A DNA stretch of 64,000 bases from Toxorhynchites rutilus septentrionalis (GCF_029784135.1 NC_073745.1:237183664-237247663), one strand, 5' to 3'; counted from the stretch's first letter, positions 9,242-20,328 are shown. Made by a program: numbers and translations. Notes: generated by a model from the sequence alone, not told the origin.

Positions 9242-12098
9242 AGAATTTTTTTAGAAAGAAGGGAATTCTTGGGAATTCAAAAAAATACGTTTTTGAGAAA
9301 AATGAATTTTAATTTTTTTAAATAACTATTTTATTGTGAAAATTAAAAAAATTCCTACATTTCATCTTTTGACAAGAATTTTGTAGGTATAAGTTTTCAA
9401 GTTTTAATTTTTTTGTAAAAAAATTAGAAAAAAATAATTTGGCTTTTTCCAAAAAGTAGTCTACTTCTTTTTCGAATATTTCAAGTATGCAAAGTTGCCT
9501 CAATGGTCCATGTCTTTACACCCACAACGTTTCACTGCTATCTGAGATGGTGCTGCCAACGGTCGGTCAAGTTGGCATGAAATTCGTCTATGACTTGCGT
9601 TTCTGATGTGCATCTCGGGTTTTTGCAAGTCCTCTTTTCGGAGTATCTTGAAAACGATCCATTCTATCATGCCTGACATCAGAGGGTGGACAATACGCTC
9701 ACTTCGAAGTGGATGGTTTCCTTGAGGTGATCATACGTTGTCGACCGGGAGCATTGAAAGTTCGGTAAATGAATATTTTAATGAGGATTCAAAAAAACTG
9801 ATATTTTTATGTTTTTAAATTCAGTAGACTTCGGATCAGTTTTGTCAGCGGAAAGTATCTTTTTTTGTTCTTCAATTTTCTGGTATTTGTAGTATTCACC
9901 ATCGCTCCCGAAGTCATCTTCAGGATCTACTTCGTCATGTTCCCATACCGTAAAAACACAAAAATAGACCCAAATTCTGCAAAACAGTATCCGATGTTAA
10001 TTTTCAGTAGGTTACACTTTAGCAGGAGTCGGTTTTTTTCGCTCAACTACCCAAAACCACCTCAAGACGGGTTATTGTTTTTACCGAAAAACTGTAGTTT
10101 TTTGTTACCATAACAACAAAACTTGATGTCAAAAGAAAATACTAATCAAAACCGAAAAATACTAATCCTACCGAACAATGTTTCCACCAATGATATGTTC
10201 AAAAAGTGTGTTTGTTTTTCGTTTGGGATGCACGACCGAAATCGAATTATTTTTTTCCTCTTTTATCTCGAATTTCCCACTTTCGACATAAAATAAAACC
10301 AATGTGTTTGAATGATAGATGAATGTATTTTAGAGACGTGTTAGTGTGGGTGGACATTGAAAATAGTCTGTGAATAATTTTAAAAAAAACCGTGAAACCC
10401 GTCTAAATGCGAGGTTGTAGAGGACTATTTTTTTTGTAAATGAAAAAGACTGCTAATTTTTTTCTCAGTGTATATTCTTTTCACATTTTAACATCAATAC
10501 TCTATAACCCTTTTTAAGACACTATTCCGGTAGGACTCATAATTTTTGAGATATAAATTATCAAAGATTTATCTTACTAAAATCGATACGCCTTTTTCAA
10601 AAGTTACACTCGAGTCAAAAAAAATCCCAATTGCTGTGGACTCTAGTTAATATTCACGTTGAGATGGCAAAAGTTCCATTGGAGCCATTTGAGACCATTT
10701 AAGAAGATACAGTAATCGTTCGCTAACTGGTCCTGGTTCAACTGGTCTGCTGTTTAACTAGGCGAACGTTAACTGGTCCTTGGACCAGTTGAAAAGCGTA
10801 ATTTCGTAAACAATCGACGCCATATTCCAATGAAGAATTTGCTGTGAGGGGCATTCGAATGTAATTTGAAATGTTATGAAAATTGCACTGAATGCTATTT
10901 TTTACAATCGAGTATCTTCATAGGATCAAGATTGGATCCTTGAATCGACTTTTCCATCGGGTAATATTTCATCACATGTTAGACGCGAAGCTTGTTCTGC
11001 CTAATTTGTTTTATCGAATCATCCGAACTAAAATTCTTTTTCGATTCTCTGGCTATTGTTAAAATTCGCAGTTTTCTGGCGGGGCGAATTGTCATATTCA
11101 AGGTAGAGGTTATGTGAGGAACTATTTTCAATTGAGAAGCAGGGTTCCCCGACTCTGGGATAATTTGGTTATTATTGAGGACGGGAGTCGCAAAGGAGCA
11201 GTGGTGTTCAGTAACATCCACTTCCATTGTGAAGGCAGGAAATAAGTTTCTCATTTATGCGGACAGTAAAAACAGAAAAAGCAAAAAGTGGGTATCAGAA
11301 AACATCTTAGCCTACCAGTTTCCGAAAAGTATCTCCAACAAGCTGTCTGAAAGCAGGTGATGATATTGATATACGTGCAGGTAGTCGACGGATGCACCAT
11401 TTAGATCCTGAACGCTGGAGAGTATGTAACTCTATACCTATACCTGTGAAATTTGAATAGTGTGTAGCAATATAGCAGGAAACTAACCTGATACTTCATT
11501 TCCATTCTGGAGCGATAGAAAAACTCGTCATTCTTGGATGAGATCAGGGAAGGAACCATACAACGCTCTGACCCCCAAATTTTTTGGCACAATATTGTCT
11601 AACCCATTTTACATCCCCAGACCATCCGTTTGGGTCGATTTCATTCCGTTTGGTCAAGGCTTCGCAGATAGAAAATACGATCAATTATGTGTTTTCGTGC
11701 TAATTGGTGTAGCACCCAAACGTTGAGCTTCTTTTGGAGCCCAACTTTACGCAAATGGTTTAAAACTGCTTTATGGTCGATCTTTAACTCATGGGGTATG
11801 CTACGACTACTAACATACCGGTCATCTTCGGTCATTTCTGTGATTTTATCGACATTCAAAATAATGGATTTTTTCCCCAACCTTATATTTACACAAACTC
11901 ACCAACTCCCACTCACCTTATTTTCAGCTTAAATTCCTCAACTACGAACAACTCGAGCAACGGTTGGCCAGCATCGACAAGGAAATGGAAAAGGAACTAG
12001 CCGAGACGAACAAACGCTATCATGCCAAGCGGAAGCCCATCATCGATGCGATCGAAGCAAAACAGCAGAAGCGACAACAGAAGTTGGAGGAATTTTGA
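3575..12098 (+). CDS. hpo: Hippo serine/threonine kinase (MST1/2 orthologue), split gene
   Basis: Core kinase of the Hippo growth-control pathway. It is known to phosphorylate Warts (with Salvador and Mats) and so restrain Yorkie in the cytoplasm. The visible coding sequence joins 3575-4383, 4446-4802, 4864-5324 and 11928-12098. Every intron is GT-AG and the phases agree, giving 598 codons plus stop. Order: STE20 kinase domain, a Ser/Gln-rich linker with threonine-methionine motifs, then a C-terminal SARAH coiled coil. Residues are very close to Drosophila Hippo throughout the kinase domain. The exon with the initiator methionine is missing: the 3575 exon starts inside a codon behind a clear TTTCAG acceptor, so the in-frame ATG at 3528 is intronic. 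Introns are 62, 61 and 6603 bp; the last is full of transposons. Confidence 0.95.
4446..4802 (+). CDS. hpo: hpo exon: linker with TM motifs
   Basis: Begins after TTCAG; the joined codon restores HEFIRNAK, as in Drosophila Hippo, and it ends before GTAAGA. The linker holds five threonine-methionine sites (SRTMK, DGTMIA, SATMVE, LGTMVI, ESTMK) plus three CGTLVP/GTLVP-like phrases. In MST1/2 and Hippo, autophosphorylated TM sites are known to recruit Mob/Mats and the SLMAP-STRIPAK phosphatase, so this exon is the likely regulatory docking segment. NLGTMVINSDS is almost identical to the fly sequence. Confidence 0.93.
4864..5324 (+). CDS. hpo: hpo exon: proline/glutamine-rich linker
   Basis: Begins after TTTCAG and ends in phase 0 before GTAAGT. 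The first residues include YRPLFLEHFDRKE, matching the conserved YRPQFLEHFDRK of Hippo. The remainder is low-complexity Gln/Pro/Ser sequence with a short glycine run near 5245-5265. The reading frame runs into the intron for only a few codons before a stop. Confidence 0.93.
5345..5820 (-). pseudogene. LINE reverse transcriptase fragment
   Basis: Read on the - strand, 5820 to about 5640 gives NNSAPGSDEIKFYLLKNL and 5660 onward gives IVPNEWRQVRAIYF...NSYRPIAILSC. These are the PGxDxI and W..V..I...YRPI hallmarks of non-LTR reverse transcriptase palm and fingers. The two pieces are in different frames, with further shifts before a frame resembling SVFLDIKG near 5350. It is a dead 5'- and 3'-truncated copy at the start of the large hpo intron, antisense to hpo. 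Confidence 0.75.
5909..7123. mobile_element. Long foldback element (1.2-kb palindrome) with 8-bp TSD
   Basis: The element starts TAGGGTGCCAATG and ends CATTGGCACCCTA. The two halves are reverse complements over almost their whole length, meeting near 6513. It is flanked by GTGCTCAT at 5901-5908 and 7124-7131. Each arm is built of two related subrepeats of about 330 bp (compare GTCTTAAAATTGCAT at about 6131 and 6430). There is no transposase. Relatives occur at 31296-32202 and, as a core, at 17570-18080. Confidence 0.85.
7132..7963. other. AT-rich intronic sequence, nothing recognised
   Basis: Low-complexity A/T runs and short homopolymers between two foldback elements. No coding signature was seen on either strand. 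Confidence 0.5.
7965..9600. repeat. Second foldback repeat in hpo intron
   Basis: The left arm (about 7965-8120: GACGAATTTCATGCCAACT, GTTGGCAGCACCATCTC, GCAACTTTGCATACTTGAAA) is repeated in reverse complement at about 9440-9595. Inner modules around CCATACATCGGAAGATGG at 8371 recur at 8640 (inverted) and 9130 (inverted), and related modules recur at 50147 and 50520. A (TA)n tract lies near the right arm. No target duplication could be fixed. Confidence 0.7.
9168..9239. repeat. (TA)n microsatellite
   Basis: Seventy-two bases of uninterrupted alternating T and A inside the foldback repeat. The apparent YIYIYI peptide is an artefact of this tract. Confidence 0.95.
9601..11559. other. hpo intron, no gene recognised
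   Basis: Contains short open frames only. At 10726-10795 there is a local inverted and direct repeat of the words AACTGGTCC and GGACCAGTT, possibly a small MITE end. A 30-codon phrase at about 9683-9775 is open but matches nothing I know. Confidence 0.4.
11560..11880 (-). pseudogene. Mariner transposase fragment
   Basis: On the - strand, 11880 to 11650 reads DKITEMTEDDRYVSSRSIPHELKIDHKAVLNHLRKVG...LNVWVLHQL, the paired-like helix-turn-helix and WVPHxL linker of mariner transposases. After a frameshift the sequence continues with RNEIDP and KWV. The catalytic core is missing. It lies only 48 bp upstream of the hpo SARAH exon. Confidence 0.75.
11928..12098 (+). CDS. hpo: hpo last exon: SARAH domain
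   Basis: It begins in phase 0 after TTTTCAG and ends at TGA 12096-12098. The 56 residues start LKFLNYEQLEQRLASIDKEM and continue with KRYHAKRKPI, the helical SARAH coiled coil that mediates homodimerisation and binding to Salvador and Rassf. It aligns with the Drosophila ending FLTFDDLNQRLCNIDHEM. Confidence 0.95.
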   Translation, partial: LKFLNYEQLEQRLASIDKEMEKELAETNKRYHAKRKPIIDAIEAKQQKRQQKLEEF

Positions 12099-12560
12099 AT
12101 TGTGCTCTGCTGTGCTGTGAATTCTTTCACATCAACCACCCTTCGCTGGAAAAGTATGATCTTTTATATATCCTAGTTTCATATTTTGCAAGATCTTAGT
12201 ATCAATTTTAACACCCCTATGATTTGAGCGAGAACCTTCGCGCTACCAGCTATAATCTGTGGCGCGTGAGTAGCTCTCCAAATCGGTCTCTGTTGCTTAG
12301 AAAAGGCGTACATTTTTATCAGTTTCCGCGCGTATATTTTCATTATTTCAAAAAATGAAAGGCATTTTCAGTTGCGGTTTCCACACCATACACACCAAGT
12401 ATCTGATATTGTGTTCGAAAGTATATATTTATACAGTTAAGCTCTATCCTCTACTCTGAGAATAGTGAGCAATCATTCGCCTTTCACCCACCCCTTCCCG
12501 CTGCCTAAATGAAGAGAACGCAAAGCATTTTAGTGAAATAAAGTTAATTTATGACGTAAA
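12099..12560 (+). other. hpo: hpo 3' UTR
   Basis: Sequence between the stop codon and the first good polyadenylation signal. No other feature is seen in it. Confidence 0.6.
12537..12542 (+). promoter_or_regulatory. Polyadenylation signal AATAAA for hpo
   Basis: AATAAA 439 bp after the hpo stop. The sequence downstream is T-rich. It is the first canonical signal after the stop. Confidence 0.65.
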
Positions 12561-15460
12561 GTAGATCTTTCGAATTTATAACCCTAATCTAAAATAGCAA
12601 TGAAAGTTATACATTTATCAATGAGGATGTCAACATTATCATCTCATAAAAGGAAACAAAATAAGGCTCCCCTCTCCCAACAGCCCAATAGCGGTTTTTT
12701 TCTCCATTAATTCATGTTCCGTCCAGAGATAACAAGCTGGCTTTCGGATTGAACCATATCACCACCGACACCGCCCTTTAAGAATCTCCTTCTCTTCTCC
12801 AAGTCAATTCGATGGATGCCAAATTTTGTTCACCCCGGGGAAAAAGCAACTTGAACTCTCTAGAGACACGTATGGGTCATAATTTTGTTGGTGCTCGGAA
12901 AAAATATACTCATTCGCAAATTATTAAATTAATCTTTGGCCCACATTTAAAGTTGATCACAATTGAAGTTATTTAAATTTTATTGATAACTGCAAAAGAA
13001 AATATACAAACAAAAATCACTCAACAATATCGATGAGAAAAAAAATGATGGACCTCAGAACCAAACAAACACGAGAGAAAGAGAGAGAGAGTAAATCTGT
13101 AACATAAAACAATGAGACAACAAGAATGTGGGAAAGATGAAGAAAAAACATAACTGCATAAGACTGGGCGACATATAAAAAGTGAATTTGAACCTGTTAA
13201 GCAATGCCTATATGTAAGTTGCATTTTATACTGACTCATTGTTGGAGAAATCAGGACCTAAGCCAATCGTGCAAGAGAAATAATACGGTGGAACAATGGA
13301 ATATGAGGTGGATGGTAGCGATTAGAAAAAAAGAATAAACAAACAGAGACATGTTTTACTGATTATGAATATAACGTTGCCATGCATAGAATAATATACT
13401 GGGTTGTTTGGGAATTTTATTTGAGAGTCTTCGAAATGTCCTACCTTCAATACCACAATACAAAGCTTTTGCTCACTGCGAACAGTAAGGGGCTGCAAAC
13501 ACCAGGCCGTCATCGATCTGCTATAGTCTCGGGTAAGCAGTTTATAATCAGTGGAACATTGATGTGACCTATGTCGACTTTATGACTCCACATCCCACTC
13601 GTTTCTCGTTTGGATATTGAAGATCTATCAAATTGTACCGCCGTGAAAAATTCTGCAGCATGCGGTGAGGCAGTGACACACGTCTCTGCACCCCGCATTG
13701 GTTTTGTTTGGCACTTAACCCCCTCAGTAGAAAGCTCTAGAGAAACATGACTATAAAAAAGGTATGACGACGGCGCCAACAAAGGAGTAACCCAAACCTC
13801 TTACATGGATGCTCTACGACGTCTACCACGACTCGTGCGTCTAGGTGCTATTCGGAGGTATAATCTGAGACATCGACATGGAGTTCGGTCCAGTTGCTGA
13901 AAAGGCTTATTATCGAACAACGAAGGGCAACTGATCGAATCCGAGGGCTACGCGGTTAACGACGGCGGAGATATTAGCCGTGCAAATCTTAAAAAAAAAA
14001 CTTGAATTCTAGCAGCTTACTGATATTTTCCACACCGACAACATGACGGAGCTGAGAGATAAGTTCTTGAGTCCAAAGAACTGTATCCCGAAGACTCTCA
14101 AGAACTTGGGGAACAAGGAACCGACGATCAACACCTTCGAGATTCTCCCGCTTACCTTCAATGTTGGAGTGGTTAAACGGAGCAAAATTGACCTAGAAGA
14201 TTATGAGAAAAGGAAGAGAAAAGCATTCAGAAATGCTGGAATGCACTATCATGACTTTTCTGCACTATTTGTTGCTTGTTGTTGCGTGTAGTCATACACG
14301 CGTACTTTGCATAACGCGTCAACCAAAACGCGCTTGACCGGGGTTACTGTGTCGCAGACAGAGGACGCAGACGCTCTGCAATTAGTGTAAGTGGAGTATC
14401 AGCTCAACTGCAATCTGTAGACAATGGAGAAGAAGATTGCAAGTTTCTCTGTCAACATCAATCGAAAATCGTTCGAGCGCTTCCATTTCTATCGACTTTT
14501 ACTTCGTTCGTGCATGGTTTGGTAAAATGAAATCTAATGAAATTGAAAGGCTGCCACGAGCAAGCAGTAATCGTAAATACAGCGTTTACGATGCGTGAAA
14601 TATCAACCGCGCACACACAGGGACAGCCGGCTCAACTTCACACCGACTGGTGGGAGAAGACTGTACTATTGGAATGCGTGTTTCTACACACGCTACTTCC
14701 ACTGGCAACACTTCTATCGAGTATGAATTATATGATATATACGAAGATACCCGACATTACCAGTACAAGGAAAAAATCATTAACGACAGCATCAACGCAA
14801 TGATCATACAACGATTACATTCCGAATCTACGTCAGAATTATGACTGAACAACCGAGACTGTCGTGGTCGAATGAACAAAATACATGTATATAAAGAGGC
14901 AGTCGTGTCAGTACACGATGGTAACCAGCGTTGCCAATGTTCCAGTTGAAACTGGATTCTTCCATTTTTTCCCTCGATCCAGTCAAACAGTTAAACCCTA
15001 GAATCTTCCAGTTCTTTTTGAATATAGTCCAGTTTTATCCTGTTTGTTATATAGTTGCTTCATTTTACCAAGTTTTTGTAAAATTAATTCACGATGCATA
15101 GTAATTATCCCTCTCTCACTGTTCCTATTCCTTGACCAATTTTGTTTGTTGACATTTTCTCTCAATCGATCCAAGGTGTATTTACCTTGGATCGATATTT
15201 TTCTCCGGAACTCGGAAGTGTCAGCCGAATTTCAATAGGTTAGCGCGCAGTGCAACGTGCTACAATGTCTTTGAGTTTATATGAATATAATATGTTCTAG
15301 TTCCTCCAGAACGTTCTGAAGTTCAGACTAATTAATCTATCATTTCAACCACGACTGGTGCAATGTTCATAACAAGAAATTTTACCCAGAATGGTTCCTA
15401 GAGCCCGCGTACTATGCTGGCTTTGAAATTATATAAACATCAGTTATAGTTCCTCTAAAC
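12561..15460. other. Intergenic, no gene supported
   Basis: A GA-rich patch (GAGAGAAAGAGAGAGAGAG) lies near 13073. Between 13780 and 14290 the DNA is less AT-rich and has several open stretches, including 14043-14291 (MTELRDKFLSPKNCIPKTLK...), which reads like protein but matches no family I know. A TATATAAAG at 14888 has a TCAGTA only 22 bp downstream. I call no gene here. Confidence 0.4.
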
Positions 15461-15569
15461 CAGGGGTTCTCAAACTATTTTGAGCAAGAGACCCCTTTTC
15501 CTCAGACCCCCTATAGCTAAATTTCGGTGATTACGTATCAGCGTCACCGGAGTCGAAATTCAATAGATA

Positions 15570-16045
15570 GCAATTTTGACGTGGGACTACGTCTAACCGG
15601 AGTATATGGGGGTGAAATGAAAACCTAAACACAGAACAAGCAGGAAAAAATGAAAGATTCCGAATGCTTATAACACGAACATTTCTCAATAGATCGGAAA
15701 GATGTTTCCATCAATTGATAGGAAAAATATCTACGCGTCTATCACAATAGATAAAATGTTATTTTCCATGAGACAAACAGTTGAATAATGTCAAGCGTTA
15801 TCTAAACGCCCTAACCGCCAAGTTTTGATTGGTCCGCCTTACTGTTTCCCCAACACAGACTTCAAAATCATGTACCTGTGGGAATCCGCTTTGCAAATAT
15901 ACATGCAAGTAGGGGGTATTTTTGTTTCCCCCGAGCTGTGTTTCCCTAACACGGACTTCAAATCAATGTGCCTGGGAACTAGAAATAGAATAAGTTGCAT
16001 TGAGAGAAATAGATGTATACGTTGTCCGTTCTGTGGATCAAATTT
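15570..16045 (+). repeat. Repeat shared with 37850-38335
   Basis: Begins with TTGACGTGGGACTACGTCT, comparable with TTGACGTAGGATTACGTCT at 37857. Both contain two tandem units of about 80 bp with GTTTCCC(C/T)AACACxGACTTCAAA here and TCCCTAACAGAGACATCAAA at the second site. No protein domain is seen. Confidence 0.6.
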
Positions 16046-17447
16046 TTAGTATCAATAACAATTCCATAGTCAGTCCGCTAGCAACTAGTTGCCGGCGGCG
16101 GCTATGGTGCCCATCATCATTAGCATCGAGATATTTCCGCCGAATTAAAAGTGGAGGAAGGGAATGAGAAGGTCCCACGTCTCTCCGGTTATGTCCACGA
16201 CATTACCCACTCGCCTTTTATTGTTTGTACGTACACTCAGTTATTTTTTGTATTGTGGTTGCCGTGTTGCTTGCAGTGTTTATTATTTTTAAGTGCTACG
16301 AAAAAGCGTATTTTGGGATTTGCGGTATTTACGTTTGAACGCTACCGGAGCACAATGTTCGTAATGAATTTACTTTTTCGTAATGAAATTTATTCAAGGT
16401 TAATGTAATGGTGACGAAGTATCCATCTAACGAAGATAAGGAACCGAGGCGGCCCCAAGCCGCCATGGTGACGCAATCCGAGTCGACCGCCGACCCTCCG
16501 CCTGGTTAGTTTTAAACATAGAAGATGATCCTTCAGTTGTTTGCAAAAAATGGCGCAACAGTTAATTTTTACTCTTAAACGTGACGTGTAATGTGGAGCT
16601 CCAGTGGCGTTCACACGTATTTCTGTAAATCCCATATACAAACTATCCCAAACTACAAAACAGTGCAAACAGCAAGGCACCAACAATACAAAAGATAACT
16701 GAGTGCCCGAGGGAAAAATAAAATTGCTATCCAATACAAATTACTCACAAACTATAAAAACATTCAAATCGCAAACCAATCTATCCACAACTAGCAAAAT
16801 ATCAAAAACACGATTCTATATTGGTTAGTTAAAGCCTTAAATCCCAGCGTTCGTTGATTTCAAAATGGTTCCTTTGGTTTCGCGTTGTTTGTAACCATAA
16901 TGAAGCCTTTTCGACAAGGTATCATGATGGAAAAATGAGAAGATATTTTTCAGGAATGTCCCACAACGCAAGATACTGTGTTTCAATATTGCGTTGTAAC
17001 TAGAACTTATGACAACCTTGGTTGTACTCCTGCTTGAGCTCCTCATCTGTGCTGATGATAATCAACTTTTCTTGCATTAGAACCTTGGCTCATTCCAAGG
17101 CTGTAATATATTACGGATTCATTATCCTCTGAGGAATTTCAAAATATTAAAGATCCTAAAAGATCTTAGTAAAATCATTGTGTAATACGTCCAAGTGAGT
17201 AACATATGATAATGATTTTTTTCATGTTAAATAGTGTATGTTTAAAAAACAGAGAAATTTAAAACGTGCCTGGAATATCTGTAAGCTCAAACATCATCGT
17301 CTTGTTCAATTTCTAAAATGTACAGCAATAATATTTTCTACTAAAATATTAGTCATTCTTCTAACAGGGTAGTTCAAACTACTTATGCAGCATCAGAAAA
17401 GTTTCAAATAAGAACGTGTGTTTTCTAACACTAGGTTTACGGACGTG

Positions 17448-18196
17448 TCTTATATGCAACCATTCCATGTCAAACCGATATGGTGGTTCTCATATTTTCG
17501 TGAAAAGCGGTAGATTTGTTCTTTATCGCCAAATATTAGACCCGTATGTTGTTTATTTTTTCATTAGGGTGCCCATTTGCGTTTCTGGGTGGTCCGAAAA
17601 ATTAAATTTTTCGTTTTTTTTAAATTTTTTTCGAACTACTTTTGAACTACTGGACCGATTTCGGATGATCGACATATCAAATTAAAGACAATTAGTTCGT
17701 ATTTTTAGAAAAAAATTAGACTTGCAAAAAATTGTATTTTGTTTCCGTCATTTTTTATTGTATTTGATTTTTGAAGTTTTCATGGCTAGACAGGCGCTAT
17801 ATTTTTTTATATTTTTTCTTAAAAACTGAGGTTTTCACATAACATATCCAAAAATGTTCGTCGTTTTGAAGTTTTGATTTTTCAAAGTCAACCGAATTTT
17901 TTTTATTCCATTTATTTATTTATTAGGCTCATTAGCATTTTATCTGTAACAGAGCCGGGTTTTAATCTTGTACATGTACATATGTTTATGTTTCTATAGA
18001 TTGTAATTTTTTTTTCAAAAAAGGCTTTTTTGGAAAAAAAGGGAAAAATTGATTAGCCCCTACAATGGAAATGAGCACCCTAATGAAAAAGTAAAAAATT
18101 CGGGTGTAATATTTCGCGATAAAGAAAAAATATACCAGTTTTCACGAAAATTTGAGATCTACCATATTGGTTTGACATGGAATGGCTGTATACCTA
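17448..18196. mobile_element. MITE with terminal inverted repeats of over 120 bp
   Basis: CCATTCCATGTCAAACC near 17460 is matched by GGTTTGACATGGAATGG near 18167-18183. The inverted match continues inward through TTTTCGTGAAAA, TTCTTTATCGC and TTCATTAGGGTGC(C/T)CATTT. The inner AGGGTGCC core resembles the ends of the foldback elements at 5909 and 31296. It is nested in the 3.4-kb hAT-like element. Confidence 0.75.
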
Positions 18197-18868
18197 TCTT
18201 AATTTGACGCGTGGACGAATACATACAACAACACTAAGTATGCTATAAGTAAAAATGAATAATTGTATAATTGAGGTTCACAATAACATAATGAGTGATA
18301 CTGATTCAAAAAATATTCTAGTATTTCATTTTCCAATACTCGAACTAAGCAAATTACATTCTCTTCGCACTCTGACTTCATATTGATATTCGTTTTTTTA
18401 TTGTGCCATCTCGGCAACAGTTGTTTACTGCATGTTTCATTTGACATAACGACGACAACGGATCGAAATATTGTCGGTACATTCCTATTTTTTATTGTTG
18501 TGATGTTTGCATGTTTACGAAAAATTTTGTCTACATTAAGATCGCGTCAAATTGACGACGATATGCGAGATAGGTATACCACATAGATAAATTCAATATT
18601 TCAACGCTTTGAAAGAAAATATATATTTACCTCGAATAATCTATAGTCATTATAAGAGATGGAAAAAAATGCAGACGATTTTGGTAATTTTCCTTATAAA
18701 ATTCGAAATGCGTCAAAATGATGCGTCCCGTAAACCTATTGTTAATAAGGGTCGATTTTCAAACCTCGTCGACCCTCAAAATCAATTTTCGTTTATGTCG
18801 ACCCCTTAAAAACCGAAATCGACCCCAGGGGGTCGATATCGACCGCTTTAAGAAACCCTGCTCTAAAC

Positions 18869-19014
18869 CATTCTAAAGCTCAGAAGATCATAGGGTCAAT
18901 GTGCTCCATTGACTTTAATTGATATGAATTTAAAAACAAGTAAACTTTCTTCCGTTTACATTCGTTTACATCAATCGACCAATCAACGAAATGGAAATCC
19001 GAAAAATTCATGTG
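18869..19014. other. Short unassigned spacer
   Basis: Nothing recognised apart from a CGTTTACAT direct repeat near 18955-18970. Confidence 0.3.
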
Positions 19015-19600
19015 TCACAACATGGCGGGAAAGGTTATTTTTAGGTAACCCGAGAAGGAAAACCTGTAGAATAAATTGAACCGGCTATATATTCTATTAT
19101 TTATCGCATCTATTCCAATCGAAATCCAATCGCAACGATGGAAAGTTAACTGTGGTAAACCTGAAAAGTTACTTACTGAGAGAACTCCTCTAAAATCAAT
19201 CATCCCGGCGATATCTTATGTTATTCGTAGCTTATACACTCTATAAAACTCCATTCGTGACGGCGGAGAGTTATTATTGGGAAACCTGGAAAGATAACCG
19301 GAAGTACTATATAACTAATCGGACCGGTGATATTTCGAACTTCAATCTCGAAGTGGAAATCTGAGAAGCCGAGAGAACTCTTCTAGAAACCCGAAGATAG
19401 GTTCCATTATGCATCGCGCGTACTCTTTCTCGAAATTTCATCGTGACGGAGGGGAGTTATCTTTTATCTTGAGAAGGTAATCGAGAGAATACCTCTAAAA
19501 CCAATATTCCCGCCGATTGTTCCGTTATCAATCGCGCGTACTCTGTATCGAACTTCAATCGCGACTGAGGAGAGTTATCTTTCTTTAGGTAATAGTCACG
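19015..19600. repeat. Degenerate tandem repeat, unit roughly 135 bp
   Basis: Diverged copies share the phrases GAGAGTTATCTTT, CGAGAGAA(T/C)...CCTCTA(A/G)AA, CCCGCCGAT and ATCGCGCGTACTCTxTxTCGAA. The last two units, 19405-19590, are the clearest. No ORF spans it. Confidence 0.55.
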
Positions 19601-19604
19601 AATA

Positions 19605-19725
19605 ACAACTTGCAGCCGTTCTCCTTAGGGGCTTTGGATCCTCTGCTCTGGTTCTCAATAATTTCAAGTTTTTGGACATGGAGATCCATCATTCGCAGTC
19701 GGAGTTTTTTTTATTCCATATTCTT
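19605..19725 (+). repeat. Dispersed repeat, partner of 62270-62390
   Basis: CTCCTTAGGGGCTTTGGATCCTCTGCTCTGGTTCTCAATAATTTCA here aligns with CTCTTTAGGGGCTTTCGACTCTCTGTTCTGGTACTCAATAGTTTCA at 62286. Function unknown. Confidence 0.6.
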
Positions 19726-20228
19726 CGTGAATGCGAAACAGATAGCTACGAAGATGATAGAAAAACACTACAGAAATGTCAAAACTCGAGAAGGAAAAGA
19801 ACAGAGGATTGAAGTTAGGTTTTATGCAGTGATCTATAACCAGAAATCGTGTATGTCAATTAATCACATTGTCGAGCAAAAAAATTAGATTTTCAAGTTT
19901 TATCCAAATAAAACCGTATTTTCTAGAGATTCTAGAAGAAAAGATCCTGAAATATGGTTTTACAGTAATGTTTGAGTGGTGGGAATGGTTATTTTGATCT
20001 GCTCGAATGGTAAATTATGGGTTATTTCGCTTTTTTATAAACCGTATACGCTTCGAAGGAAAAACTATTTCTCGGGCATTGGAATTAGTTAAAAAATGAT
20101 TTTAGATAAATGAAAGCCGAAATTCTCAACATAAAACGATTTCGCAGGATCCAGTTTTCTTCCAGTTTGTTTTAAAGATCAATCTTCCATTATTTTCTAA
20201 ATAATATTGGCAAACCTGATGGTAATTA

Positions 20229-20328
20229 TTAGAGATGAAACGGATATTCGGTAACTATCCGGGATCCGGCCTATCCGGCCAATATTTACTACCCGGTCGG
20301 ATACCGGATATTTGAAAAAAAAAATCTT
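20229..20328. repeat. hAT-like element end (GAGATGAAACGGATA family), truncated
   Basis: AGAGATGAAACGGATATTCGG...CCGGATATTTGAAAAAAAAA closely matches 39803-39895. The copy stops at 20328, where the ACTAGCTGACCCGG repeat begins, suggesting that the latter inserted into it. Confidence 0.65.

Larger units (their letters stand above)
15461..18860. mobile_element. hAT-like nonautonomous element with perfect 8-bp TSD
   Basis: The left end CAGGGGTTCTCAAACT and the right end (reverse complement CAGGGTTTCTTAAAG) have the form of hAT (Charlie/Tip100-like) termini. CTCTAAAC is present at both 15453-15460 and 18861-18868 as an exact 8-bp target duplication. The 3400-bp interior shows no hAT transposase. 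It holds a repeat shared with 37850-38335 and a nested MITE at 17448-18196. Confidence 0.85.

Noticed and set aside
14880..14915. TATATAAAG followed by TCAGTA as a promoter
   Set aside because: The spacing is only about 22 bp and no transcript-like sequence follows.
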